From the NCBI RefSeq assembly GCF_900091565.1, contig NZ_FMCV01000011.1, forward strand, positions 115,549 through 179,548: a DNA stretch of 64,000 nucleotides, in the 5' to 3' direction. A program made the translations under genes and the position numbers. The stretch is from Micromonospora marina. Lineage in GTDB: Bacteria > Actinomycetota > Actinomycetes > Mycobacteriales > Micromonosporaceae. Under the pieces are notes generated by a model. It was given only the letters and a program-made list of their open reading frames with translations. It ran no database searches and was not told the origin of the DNA. Shown one piece after another: positions 1 to 8,260 of this stretch (position 1 is the first letter of the stretch; every line of letters begins with the position of its first letter).

Positions 1-341
1 CTCGCCACCCCGGTGCCGTGGCCGGCGCAGTCCCGGGTGCCGTCCCCGCCCCGGTCGAGGAAGTCGGCGCCGTCGACAACGCGGCCGGTCAGCTGCGGGT
101 GGGACCGGTCCACCCCCGAGTCGACGACCGCGACCAGGATCCCGGCACCTGTCGCGAGCGGGGTGAGCCGGTCCGGAGCGTACCGCTGCTGTGGCCACGG
201 CTCGCCCGCGACCGGCCGGGCCGGCGCGGGCGGCGAGGCGCAACCGGCCGGCGCGCGAGCCGCCGCCGGTGCGGCCGGAACCGCCGTGACGAGGAGCGTC
301 GCCAGGACGGCCACGGCGGGGTACGCGACTGGCCGGGACAT
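1..341 (-). CDS. mycP: Mycosin-type S8 serine protease, N-terminal part (runs off the window)
   Basis: Reading leftwards from ATG at 341, the protein has a signal peptide (MSRPVAYPAVAVLATLLVTA), a short Pro/Ala stretch, and then WPQQRYAPDRLTPLATGAG leading into the subtilisin Asp motif VAVVDSGVDRSHPQL and the His motif GHGTGVA at the window edge. This order is typical of mycosins, the membrane-anchored subtilases of type VII (ESX) secretion. The catalytic Ser, the C-terminal TM helix and any neighbouring ESX genes are outside the window. An ordinary secreted subtilase is the alternative, but the short propeptide and the PW-Q-R block favour mycosin. Confidence 0.8.
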   Translation of the reverse strand, partial: MSRPVAYPAVAVLATLLVTAVPAAPAAARAPAGCASPPAPARPVAGEPWPQQRYAPDRLTPLATGAGILVAVVDSGVDRSHPQLTGRVVDGADFLDRGGDGTRDCAGHGTGVA

Positions 342-493
342 CGACGACCTCCGTATCGTGTCGGCTCCGGAACGGGATGTTAGCGGCTCGTCCACGTCGG
401 GGCCGGCCGTCGATGGCCAGGAGTCCTGATCTTGCTGTCACCTTGTAGGTTGTAGGCGATGCCTGTGGCCTGTTCGCGGAAGGAGAGGTGGCC

Positions 494-3400
494 GTGACCG
501 GATGGGAGCCGGCCACCGAGGCCGAGGTGGCGATGCGGGACGCGCTGCGAGCGCAGGACCAGCAGCAGTACTTCCGGGCGCTGACCCGTGTCGATCTCCT
601 GCTTCCGGTCGCGAGCGGGCCGACCGCCGGGTGGGGCACCTGGACCTCCGGAGGCCGCACCCACGTGCTGGCCTTCACCTCCGTCGTCGCGATGCGCACG
701 AGCCTGGGGGAGAACGCGGGGCCGACCCGTCGCGTCGCCTACCCGGATCTGGCGGCCGGCTGGCCCAACCCCGAGTGGTGGCTCGCGGTAAACCCCGGCC
801 TGCCGATCGAGGGTTACCTGCCCGCCTGGTACGTGGCGCAGCTCTCCCGGGGCGACGTCCGGCTGCCCGGCCGGACGATGGGTGCCCGCGCCCGGCTGGA
901 ACGGGTGGAGAACGCGACCCGGAGAGCCCGGAACACGGTGCCCGAAGCCGCACCCCGCCCGCCCGCCGTGCCCGTCCCACCGACCGCCGTCACGCCTGCT
1001 CCCGTACCCCCTGCCGTCGTGCCCCCTGCTCCCGTGCCGCCGGCCGCTGTTCCGCCTCCGGTCGTGCCGCCGGTTGCCGGTGCGCCCGGCCGGGACGACG
1101 AGCGGCTGATGGAGACCGACGAGCCGGCCACGGTGCCGATGCGGGCCGCCTCGGTCCTGGGACGGCGGCTGCCCAGCGTGGCGCCCCGCCGCCGCGCGCC
1201 GGACAGCGACGTCCCGAGCCGGGCCGCCCCCGGCGCCGAATCGGGCACGGACGCCCTCGACGGCTGGCTCACCGATCTGCGTCGTCGCCCGGACGAGCCG
1301 GACCCCTTCGCCGCCGACCCGGCCGCACCCGAAGACGAGTCACCGGTGGCCGCCGCACCGCCGCCCTCCCGCTCGTTCTTCGAGCCCTCGTCCGGTGGCC
1401 GCTCGGCCCGGCGCCCGTCGTCGCTGGACCCGTCGCGCCGGGCCGGCGACCGAGCCGCCCCGCCGACCCGGTTCGCCGGCGGGCAGCCGTTTCCGCGCAG
1501 ACGGCCGCTGAACGAGCCGGTACGCGAGGGCCCGACCCACGCCTTCCCGGCCCGGAGCGACGAGTCGTCGGCCGTGCCCCGGCCGGAGGAGGCGACTCAG
1601 GCGTTCCGCCCGGCCCGCCCGCCCGAGGACGCCACCGAGGCGCTGCCCCGCCGCCACGCCGGACCGGCCGACGCAGCGCCGGGCGCGGCGACGAACGCCG
1701 GCCCCGCCACCGCTGACGGGTGGGGGGCCGCGCCGGACGGTACCGAGGGCGGGACGACCCGGTGGGAGAAGCTCGACGAGCCGGTGGAGGAGTTGCCTCC
1801 GTCGATCGCCGAACCGGTCTCCGCGCCGCCCGTCTCACGCCGCGACTTCACACCCATCGTCATCGAGGGCACCGTCGTCGAGGCCCGTGACCTGACCGAG
1901 CCCGCGCCGCTCTGGTCCCCGCAGCCGGCCGGTCCGGTGCGCGCGGAACCGGCCGAAGACGCGGCCACGCCGTGGGCCGGCGCCGACCCGACCATGTCGC
2001 TCTCCGTGGACCCGCCGGTCGCCGACGACACGGTGGACGTCACCGAGCCGACGCCGAGCCGAACCGGGGCCACCGGTGTGACCGACCGGGGTGCGCCGGC
2101 CGACGAGCCGACTGTGTCGCTCGCGTCGGAGTCCGAGTCCACGACGTCCCTGTTCGAGCCGCCGGCTCCCGCAGCGGACGCCACCGCGCCGCTGTTCGCG
2201 TCGTCCCCGTCGGCCGAGGCCGAACCGACGGTGTCGCTTTTCGCACCCGCGTCGTCAGCCGAGCCGACCGCGCCGATTCCCGGCCTCACCGACGCCGAGC
2301 CCACGGTCTCGCTGTTCGAACCGGCGACGGCGGAGCCGACCGCGCCGCTGTCCGGCCCCGTGCCGGCGGAACAGCCGACCGTGTCCCTGTCCGACCCTGT
2401 GCCGGCGGAACAGCCGACCGTGTCCCTCTTCGAGCCCGCGACCGGCGACGAGCCGGTCACCACCTCGTTGTTCGCGACCGGTGAGCCGACCGTGGCGCTG
2501 TCCACGCAGGCGCCGGACACGGCGGAGCCCGCGGCCCTCGAAACGACTGACGATCCGCCGTCGGGCGACGGGACGGCCGCCGAATTCGTGCCGGCGAACG
2601 ACGTCGAGGAGGACCTGCTGGCCGCCGCGGGCAGCGGCAGCACCGACGGCTTCCTCACCACCCTGCTGCTGGCCCGGGTGCTGCTGCCGGTCGCGCCCGA
2701 CTCGGCGGCCGACAGCCGCCCGGGTGACAGCGGCTTCGTCTGGCACGCGGATCAGGTCGAGGGCGGGATGTGCGTCTCGGTCTACACCTCACCGGAACGC
2801 CTGGCCGAACACACCGAGGGCCGGATCGAGACGGTACGGGTCAAGTTCGTCCAGCTCATCCGCCGGTGGCCGGACGTGGCCTGGTCGTTCCGGGTCAACC
2901 CGGGCAGCCCGGTCGGCGCGACGTATCCAGGAGAGCAGGTCCTCGCGCTCGCCAACTGGGCGGCCGAAGTGGGTCTCGGCGACGACCCGGAGCCGGCCTC
3001 CGCGCCGCAGCCGGCGGAGCGGCAGCGCCCGGAGGTGCCCACGATCGCCGCGAACCGGCCGGTCACCATGCAGAAGGTGATCGCGGCCAGCCAGCTCGCG
3101 TACTACCTGGAGCGTGGCTACGACCGGGTCTCCGGATTCGTGCACCGCGCCGGGGAACTGGCGCACCTGCGTACCCCGGCGGAGCTGTACCAGGCGCTCG
3201 GCCTCGGCCACCCCGGCTCGCCGTTCTCGCCGGACGACGAGGAGATCTACCTGCTGCGCTGGCCCGCCCACCGGCCGAGCCTCTACCGGATCCCCTACGG
3301 CGGCCCGAACGAGGCGGCGATGCGGGCGATGGAGGGCTGGGTGATCGAGCGGCCCCCGTTCCGCGGCAACGGCTTCGCGCCAGGGGAGAGCAGCGACGTG

Positions 3401-3538
3401 ATCGCCGAGTTCAAGGTGGACAGCGCCCGGCTCCCGCACGGCGCCGAGCTGTGGCGGGTCGGCGCGGACGGTGACAGCAAGCTGGTAGCGGTCCTGGACA
3501 CCGACGAACTGCTGTGGCGGAAGGCGGGCGAGGCGTGA
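494..3538 (+). CDS. Large SseB-family protein: two SseB-like domains joined by a repeat-rich linker
   Basis: About 1014 residues. GTG at 494 was chosen because AGGAG at 481-485 sits 8 nt upstream; GTG at 488 overlaps that site. Residues 1-150 form one SseB-like domain (WGTWTSGGRTHVLAFTS, then NPGLPIEGYLPAWYVAQL). Residues ~715-1014 form a second (FVWHADQVEGGMCVSVYTSPERL, NPGSPVGATYPGEQVLALA). In between are a Pro-Val-rich segment (~155-200) and a low-complexity acidic region. At ~497-672 that region contains about seven copies of a [DEQ]PT[VM][SA]L motif. No signal peptide or TM helix is visible, so it is probably cytoplasmic. SseB domains in actinomycetes are often linked to type VII secretion loci, and a mycosin gene lies divergently upstream. 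The biochemical function is unknown. Confidence 0.75.
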   Translation: MTGWEPATEAEVAMRDALRAQDQQQYFRALTRVDLLLPVASGPTAGWGTWTSGGRTHVLAFTSVVAMRTSLGENAGPTRRVAYPDLAAGWPNPEWWLAVNPGLPIEGYLPAWYVAQLSRGDVRLPGRTMGARARLERVENATRRARNTVPEAAPRPPAVPVPPTAVTPAPVPPAVVPPAPVPPAAVPPPVVPPVAGAPGRDDERLMETDEPATVPMRAASVLGRRLPSVAPRRRAPDSDVPSRAAPGAESGTDALDGWLTDLRRRPDEPDPFAADPAAPEDESPVAAAPPPSRSFFEPSSGGRSARRPSSLDPSRRAGDRAAPPTRFAGGQPFPRRRPLNEPVREGPTHAFPARSDESSAVPRPEEATQAFRPARPPEDATEALPRRHAGPADAAPGAATNAGPATADGWGAAPDGTEGGTTRWEKLDEPVEELPPSIAEPVSAPPVSRRDFTPIVIEGTVVEARDLTEPAPLWSPQPAGPVRAEPAEDAATPWAGADPTMSLSVDPPVADDTVDVTEPTPSRTGATGVTDRGAPADEPTVSLASESESTTSLFEPPAPAADATAPLFASSPSAEAEPTVSLFAPASSAEPTAPIPGLTDAEPTVSLFEPATAEPTAPLSGPVPAEQPTVSLSDPVPAEQPTVSLFEPATGDEPVTTSLFATGEPTVALSTQAPDTAEPAALETTDDPPSGDGTAAEFVPANDVEEDLLAAAGSGSTDGFLTTLLLARVLLPVAPDSAADSRPGDSGFVWHADQVEGGMCVSVYTSPERLAEHTEGRIETVRVKFVQLIRRWPDVAWSFRVNPGSPVGATYPGEQVLALANWAAEVGLGDDPEPASAPQPAERQRPEVPTIAANRPVTMQKVIAASQLAYYLERGYDRVSGFVHRAGELAHLRTPAELYQALGLGHPGSPFSPDDEEIYLLRWPAHRPSLYRIPYGGPNEAAMRAMEGWVIERPPFRGNGFAPGESSDVIAEFKVDSARLPHGAELWRVGADGDSKLVAVLDTDELLWRKAGEA

Positions 3539-3900
3539 CCCGCGACGGCTACGTGGCCCGCTGGCGCGGGCGGGAGTACCAGGCCAGCCCCGACGGCGAC
3601 GACATCCGCCTCTACCAGCCCGGACCCGGCGAAGGCTTCACCGAGGTACGCCCCGGCCGGTACGTCCGGGTGGTGCCGGCCGCCGAGGTGGAGGATCTGG
3701 CGTACGTACGGACCACCTGCACCTGGCAGGGACAGCCGTTCATCGTGCTCGCCGAGCACGACGGCTGGCTGCGGCTGGAGTACACCGGCGGGCGCTGGCC
3801 GGTGGCGGAGGCGATGGGGCTGGAGGCGTTCGACTTCGGCGTCTACCAGGGCTGGGCGCCCGCGACCCAGGTGGCCGACCTGGGCGAGCAGCGGGTCTGA
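3535..3900 (+). CDS. Conserved hypothetical protein, coupled to the SseB gene
   Basis: 121 residues from GTG 3535, which overlaps the SseB stop as GTGA, so translation is probably coupled. The protein starts VTRDGYVARWRGREYQASPDGD and ends in WAPATQVADLGEQRV. It is a compact, mainly beta, acidic protein without signal peptide or TM helix. It has many aromatic residues in alternating positions (GYVARWRGREY, IRLYQPGPG, YVRTTCTWQGQPF), suggesting a small beta-barrel. I do not recognise a named family. Its coupling suggests it works with the SseB protein. Confidence 0.7.
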   Translation: MTRDGYVARWRGREYQASPDGDDIRLYQPGPGEGFTEVRPGRYVRVVPAAEVEDLAYVRTTCTWQGQPFIVLAEHDGWLRLEYTGGRWPVAEAMGLEAFDFGVYQGWAPATQVADLGEQRV

Positions 3901-3901
3901 G

Positions 3902-4834
3902 TCAGGACTTCGCCCAGCGCAGGATCTCGCCGAGCACCACGTCCCGGGCCTCCACGTGCGGGAAGTGGCCCACGTCGTCGAGCAGCCGCCACTCGTACGG
4001 GGCGGTGACGTAGCGGCCGGAGCCCTGGGCGGTGCGGGGGAGCGAGGCCTGGTCGAGCGCGCCGTGCAGTTGCAGGGTCGGCGTGACCAGCGGCTTCTGC
4101 ATCAGCTTCACGAAGCGGTAGCCGTGCAGCCGCAGCACCGAGCGGAACGCCCACCGGTAGCCCTCCATCGCGCAGAACGCGGCCTGCGGGATCTGCATCG
4201 CCACCCGGCAGCAGTGGGCGTAGTCGGCGAAGTCGGGCCCGGACACCCAGCGGGGGCCGCCCCACCGGCGCAGGATCTCCTCCACCTCGGCGGCGCCGTC
4301 CCGCGCCAGGACGTGCTCGTAGCGGGGGAGCTGGAACTTCAGCGTCGCGGTGGCCGAGGTGAACTGCCCGCGCGGGTCGGCGAAGATGGCCGCGCGCAGC
4401 CGCAGCGGGTGCGGCGCGCCGAGCACCACGAGCCGCCGGACCAGGGTCGGGTGGAAGGAGGCGGCGGTCCAGCCGATGAGCCCGCCCGCGCCGGTGCCGA
4501 CCACTGTGGCGGACCGCTCACCGAGCGCCCGGATCAGGCCGGCGACGTCAGCGGCGAGCGTGTAGCCGTCGTACCCCCGGGGTGGTTTGTCGCTCGCGCC
4601 GTAACCGCGCAGGTCGACAGCGACCGCGCGGAAGCCCGCGTCGGCGACCGCCGGCAGCATCTCGTGCCAGGCGTACCAGTATTCGGGGAAGCCGTGCAGG
4701 AAGAGCACCATCGGGCCGGTGCCCGCCTCGACGACGTGGAACCGGCTGCCGTTGGCGCCGACGAACCGGTGCGTCCACGGCCCTTCGGGCAGGACGCAGG
4801 ACTCGTCGACGGGTCCGCCGCGCTGGTCGGTCAT
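3902..4834 (-). CDS. Alpha/beta hydrolase-fold protein, epoxide-hydrolase-like, nucleophile replaced
   Basis: 310 residues from ATG 4834. The oxyanion-hole motif HGFPEYWYAW and the following DLRGYGASDKPP are classic for the epoxide hydrolase/haloalkane dehalogenase branch. The late acid (HGALDQA) and His (DVGHFPHVE) are present. The nucleophile elbow, normally GHDWGG, reads VVGTGAGGLIGW here, so the Asp nucleophile position is Gly. Re-reading the bases (GTC GGC ACC GGC GCG GGC GGG) confirms this. It is either a non-catalytic fold member or an enzyme with a shifted mechanism. It converges with the SseB operon, one base apart, with no room for a separate terminator. Confidence 0.8.
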   Translation of the reverse strand: MTDQRGGPVDESCVLPEGPWTHRFVGANGSRFHVVEAGTGPMVLFLHGFPEYWYAWHEMLPAVADAGFRAVAVDLRGYGASDKPPRGYDGYTLAADVAGLIRALGERSATVVGTGAGGLIGWTAASFHPTLVRRLVVLGAPHPLRLRAAIFADPRGQFTSATATLKFQLPRYEHVLARDGAAEVEEILRRWGGPRWVSGPDFADYAHCCRVAMQIPQAAFCAMEGYRWAFRSVLRLHGYRFVKLMQKPLVTPTLQLHGALDQASLPRTAQGSGRYVTAPYEWRLLDDVGHFPHVEARDVVLGEILRWAKS

Positions 4835-4953
4835 GGGGCACAGCCTAGGACCGCCGGTCACCCACCGGACCCGCAGGTGACGAGGATCAGGGATTTCTCC
4901 GGGCGGTCACCCGGCCCGGACGCCCGGACGCGTGCGGGTGCCGCTGCCGTTCG

Positions 4954-5292
4954 TCACTCCTCGATGATCCGCATCGGGATGCCGGGTCCGCAGTCGACGG
5001 AGCGGTCCCGGGCGGTCAGCCGGAGTGTGACCAGTTCGCCCTTGCGCAGCTCGCCGGCGTTCGGGCCGTACACCGCGTACTCGGTGCCGTTCTCGTCCAT
5101 CAGCCCGTAGCACGGTCCGGACCCGCCCCTGGTGATCCAGCCGGCGACGACGCCTGTGGGCCGGTTGTCGGTCGGTTTCCTCGGCGGGCCGGCGGGCCGG
5201 CGCAGCGTCGGCAGGTCGGTGGCGGACCGCGGCGTGGGGCGGTCGGCGGGCGAGGTCGCGCCGCTCGCGGCCGGCTGCTGGTCGTCGGGCAC
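4954..5292 (-). CDS. Hypothetical small protein with disordered N-terminus
   Basis: 112 residues from GTG 5292, preceded by GGAGG at a good distance. The first ~45 residues are Pro/Ala/Arg-rich and probably disordered. Residues ~46-112 look folded (GVVAGWITRGGSGPCYGLM, ENGTEYAVYGP, GELVTLRLTARDRS, CGPGIPMRIIEE), resembling a small beta-barrel. There are two Cys but no metal motif. No family was recognised. It is transcribed in the same direction as, and downstream of, the inhA-type gene. Confidence 0.6.
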   Translation of the reverse strand: MPDDQQPAASGATSPADRPTPRSATDLPTLRRPAGPPRKPTDNRPTGVVAGWITRGGSGPCYGLMDENGTEYAVYGPNAGELRKGELVTLRLTARDRSVDCGPGIPMRIIEE

Positions 5293-5416
5293 TGATCCTC
5301 CGTCTCGGCCGTGAGCGCACCTGCGGGCAGCGCCGTCGCGAAGGCGGTCGGCGGCGTGGTGCGGGGCGTCCCCCGGGATGGGACGCGGATGGGGCGTGCC
5401 GCGTTCCCGGAAGGGG

Positions 5417-5448
5417 CGATGCCCGGGCGGTTCACCGCCCGGGCATCG
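5417..5448 (-). terminator. Hairpin terminator after the M6 protease gene
   Basis: The arms 5417-5431 and 5434-5448 are perfectly complementary (14 usable pairs around a TTCA loop, core GCCCGGGCGG). It lies 22 nt past the protease stop. There is no U tract, as is common for GC-rich actinomycete terminators. Confidence 0.7.
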
Positions 5449-5469
5449 CGTGGTGCGTCGATCAGTGGA

Positions 5470-7887
5470 TCAGGAGAAGCGGACCTTCATCGAGGTGCCG
5501 TTCTGCTCCAGAACCTTGATCTTGGTGCCGGTGGCCGGGAGCTTGACGCCGTGGTTCGGCAGCTCCGGGTACCAGTACTTCTTGGTGTCGTCGAACAGCG
5601 GCTGCGCCGCCTGGCCGCGGATGTACTGCGGCTGGCTGTTGATGTGCAGCGTGAACGAGTCGGCCTTCTTCAGGCTGAACGGCGCGTCGTAGACCTGGAC
5701 GCGGGCCCTCCAGGGGTTGCCGGTCAGGTTGTAGATGGGCCGCGGGTGCGCGTCGATGATCATGTTCCGACCCTCACCCGGGTGCGCGAACGTGTCGTTG
5801 TCCGCGAACCGGAGGTTCCAGTAGGAGATCAGCAGACCCTCCTGGTACGCGTAGTGGTCCACGTAGTCCGGGCGGGTGTTCGCGTAGCCGAAGTAGTACG
5901 GGCCGGTCTTGAGGTACTTGTCGTACGAGACGTACGACCGGTTGCCGGCGATGTAGTAGTTGTCGAACTTACGGGTGTAGGTCTCCTCGACGACGCTGAA
6001 GCCGCTGAGGGTCCAGCCGTCCGCACCAGCCTCGGCGCCGTCGGAGAGAACCGTCTGGCCGTCGGCGGTCACGGTGATCGCGTCACCGTAGAAGCCGCCC
6101 TCGGAGACACCGCCGTCCGTCTGGTAGCGGAGCCGGAACTGCACGACGCTGCCGGCGGCCGCGTCCATCGGGATGTTGATGTCGACCCACTGGTCGTTGC
6201 TGGAGCCGTCCAGGGCGTAGCGCCCGGGGGAGATCTCCTTCAGCGGGTCGCCGTTTACCGTACCGGGCAGCGAGGTCCAGGTCTGGCCACCGTCGGTGGA
6301 CGCCTCGAAGAACAGGTAGTCGTAGTCCGCCTCGATGCTGTAGCGACCCTTCATCGACAGCGCGGCACTGGTCTTCCCGGTGAGGTCGAGAGTGCGCGTC
6401 ATCGTGGTGTTCAGGTCGTCCTCGTTGCCCGAGAAGAACTGCTTCGTACCCTCGAACGGCTTGCCGTTCTGGAACGTGTACTCCCGCTGCGGCAGTACCA
6501 CCACGGCGGCCTGGGCCTTGTTGGAGTTGTACTCCTGCGGGCCCAACTCCAGGGTGCGCTTCTGGCCGGCCACGATCACCTCGTAGTCGAGCCAGCCGAG
6601 CTGGAGCTTGTTCCAGGCGCCGAGGTCGCCACCGCGCTCGCCGATGCCGCCGTCGTTCTTGGCGCCGAGCCGGCTCTGGGCCATCAGGGTCCAGTGCTCG
6701 TTGTTGTTGTCCCCACCACTGACCACGTTGTAGTCGTCCGGCAGACCGAGGTCGTGGCCGTACTCGTGGTAGAAGACGCTCCGGCCACCGTTCTCCGGCT
6801 GGATCGTGTAGTCACCGATCCAGACGCCGGTGTTGCCGATCTGGGTACCGCCGGCCGGGAAGTTCGCCGGGCCGGTGTTGCCCTGGTCGCTGGCGAAGGC
6901 GTACCACCGGTGGCTCCAGATGGCGTCCTCACCCTGGTACGGGTCACCGTCGGCCTGGTCGCCGCCGGCGTGGACGATCTGGAAGTGGTCGATGTAGCCG
7001 TCCGGCTCGTTGAAGTTGCCGTCGGCGTCGAAGTCGTACCGGTCCCACTCGTCCATCGCCTTGACGTCCGCGGCGATCTCCGCGTCGGAGCGGCCCTGCG
7101 CCTTCTGGTCGGCGACCCACTGGTTGGCGGCGTCGCGGACCAGGGCCCAGGTGTTGGTGCAGACGCTCGACGCGCACGGGTAGCCGTCGGAACGGCCGTA
7201 GCGGGCCTCGTTGTAGCGCACCTTGACCCAGTTGGTGACCTCGCCGTCGACACTGTACCGACCCGAGGACTGGGCCTCGTAGTACTGCTTCAGCGACTCG
7301 TCACCCGGGGCGGTGCCGAAGTAGAGCTTCCGGAAGTGGTCGGCGCTGTAGTCGGCCTGCCACACGGTGGAGTTGTCCACCGCCCGGTTGGGCTCCGGGA
7401 TCTGGTTGACGCGCGGACCGTCGAACCGGGTCGGGCCCGGGGTGCCCGGGTCGGTGTCCTGGTCCGGGTAGTCCGGGTGCCGCTCGTCGCCGAACTCCGC
7501 GAGGATGACGAAGATCTTGTCGGTCCGCTCGCGGGAGAGTTCGACGTACTGGTCCTTGGTCGGACCCTTGCCTGCCTTGGTGCTCTTGGCGGACCTGCCC
7601 GCCGCGGCACCTTCGGCAGCCCGCTCGCCGACCTTGACGACTGTGCTGCCGTTGATCTTCTGGGCCTTCGCCCTGCCGGACAGGACCTCGCTGAGGCCCT
7701 CCTGGCGCAGCGCGCGCCGCTTCTCCTCGAGCGGGTTGGGCAGGTCGTGCTCAGCCTGCGCAGGCTCGGCCACCGACGGGGCGGCGGCCGGCAGCTTCGG
7801 CGTCGGCGCGGCGCTGGCGGACGTGCCTGCCACCAGTCCCGTCGCGGTCAGCGAAAGCCCGAGCAGACCCACTGCGACTTTGCGCAC
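5470..7887 (-). CDS. Secreted immune inhibitor A-type metallopeptidase (M6 family)
   Basis: 805 residues from GTG 7887, with GGAGG 6-7 nt upstream. A Sec signal peptide (MRKVAVGLLGLSLTATGLVAGTSASA) precedes a propeptide (~30-130). The peptidase domain contains the zinc motif HEYGHDLGLPDDYN around residue 375, in which both His and the downstream Asp fit the M6 HExxHxxGxxD-like signature. The region at ~500-640 is a beta-rich MAM/jelly-roll-like module (SAALSMKGRYSIEADYDYLFFEAS, RLRYQTDGGVSEGGFYGDAI), as in Bacillus InhA. The role is extracellular protein degradation. It has its own promoter region and terminator, so it is monocistronic. Confidence 0.9.
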   Translation of the reverse strand: MRKVAVGLLGLSLTATGLVAGTSASAAPTPKLPAAAPSVAEPAQAEHDLPNPLEEKRRALRQEGLSEVLSGRAKAQKINGSTVVKVGERAAEGAAAGRSAKSTKAGKGPTKDQYVELSRERTDKIFVILAEFGDERHPDYPDQDTDPGTPGPTRFDGPRVNQIPEPNRAVDNSTVWQADYSADHFRKLYFGTAPGDESLKQYYEAQSSGRYSVDGEVTNWVKVRYNEARYGRSDGYPCASSVCTNTWALVRDAANQWVADQKAQGRSDAEIAADVKAMDEWDRYDFDADGNFNEPDGYIDHFQIVHAGGDQADGDPYQGEDAIWSHRWYAFASDQGNTGPANFPAGGTQIGNTGVWIGDYTIQPENGGRSVFYHEYGHDLGLPDDYNVVSGGDNNNEHWTLMAQSRLGAKNDGGIGERGGDLGAWNKLQLGWLDYEVIVAGQKRTLELGPQEYNSNKAQAAVVVLPQREYTFQNGKPFEGTKQFFSGNEDDLNTTMTRTLDLTGKTSAALSMKGRYSIEADYDYLFFEASTDGGQTWTSLPGTVNGDPLKEISPGRYALDGSSNDQWVDINIPMDAAAGSVVQFRLRYQTDGGVSEGGFYGDAITVTADGQTVLSDGAEAGADGWTLSGFSVVEETYTRKFDNYYIAGNRSYVSYDKYLKTGPYYFGYANTRPDYVDHYAYQEGLLISYWNLRFADNDTFAHPGEGRNMIIDAHPRPIYNLTGNPWRARVQVYDAPFSLKKADSFTLHINSQPQYIRGQAAQPLFDDTKKYWYPELPNHGVKLPATGTKIKVLEQNGTSMKVRFS

Positions 7888-8208
7888 GTGGTACCTCCGG
7901 TGTGAGGGAACCGGCCCAACTGGGGGTACGGGCCGGTGGAACGTCCCACTAGTGGGACAAGGGTGAACATAGACACTGCTGCGACTGGTGGGAAGACGTG
8001 TGCGTCGATTTGTAGCAACTTTTTGTTGGGAATGCTTTTCACCGTCACAAGCCAGTCCGTCACCGAGTTGTTGACCAGTGACGATGGCCGGATCTTGAAA
8101 TGCAGTGACAGTTATGGATTAAAAACCTGCGCGGAAGCCTTGAGCAGGCCCTCCGGCCGATCAGTTCAGGCACGGGCCAACCGATCGACCGGCCCGGATC
8201 CCCCGGAT
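7888..8208. other. Intergenic region upstream of the M6 protease gene
   Basis: About 320 nt, clearly AT-richer than its surroundings between 7960 and 8130 (runs such as CAACTTTTTGTTGGG and GGATTAAAAACC). It holds the protease promoter and 5' leader on the minus strand, but no convincing ORF. Two palindromes are near the gene: ACCGGCCC/GGGCCGGT and GTCCCACTAGTGGGAC. Confidence 0.5.
7943..7958. promoter_or_regulatory. 16-bp perfect palindrome GTCCCACTAGTGGGAC upstream of the protease gene
   Basis: It is self-complementary over all 16 bases and centred about 63 nt upstream of the GTG start. A dimeric repressor operator or a 5'-UTR hairpin is plausible. The bound regulator is unknown. Confidence 0.4.
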
Positions 8209-8251
8209 ACGACGAAGGGGCGGACCGCCCGGCGACCCGCCCCTTCGTCGT
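8209..8251 (-). terminator. Terminator hairpin downstream of acs
   Basis: The 15-bp arms ACGACGAAGGGGCGG (8209-8223) and CCGCCCCTTCGTCGT (8237-8251) pair perfectly around a 13-nt loop, 9 nt past the acs stop. Confidence 0.75.
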
Positions 8252-8260
8252 ACGTCGTCG

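Noticed and set aside
5311..7905. 864-codon open frame antisense to the M6 protease gene
   Set aside because: Shadow frame created by GC-rich third positions; Val/Arg-rich without domains, whereas the minus strand encodes a complete protease with signal peptide and zinc motif.
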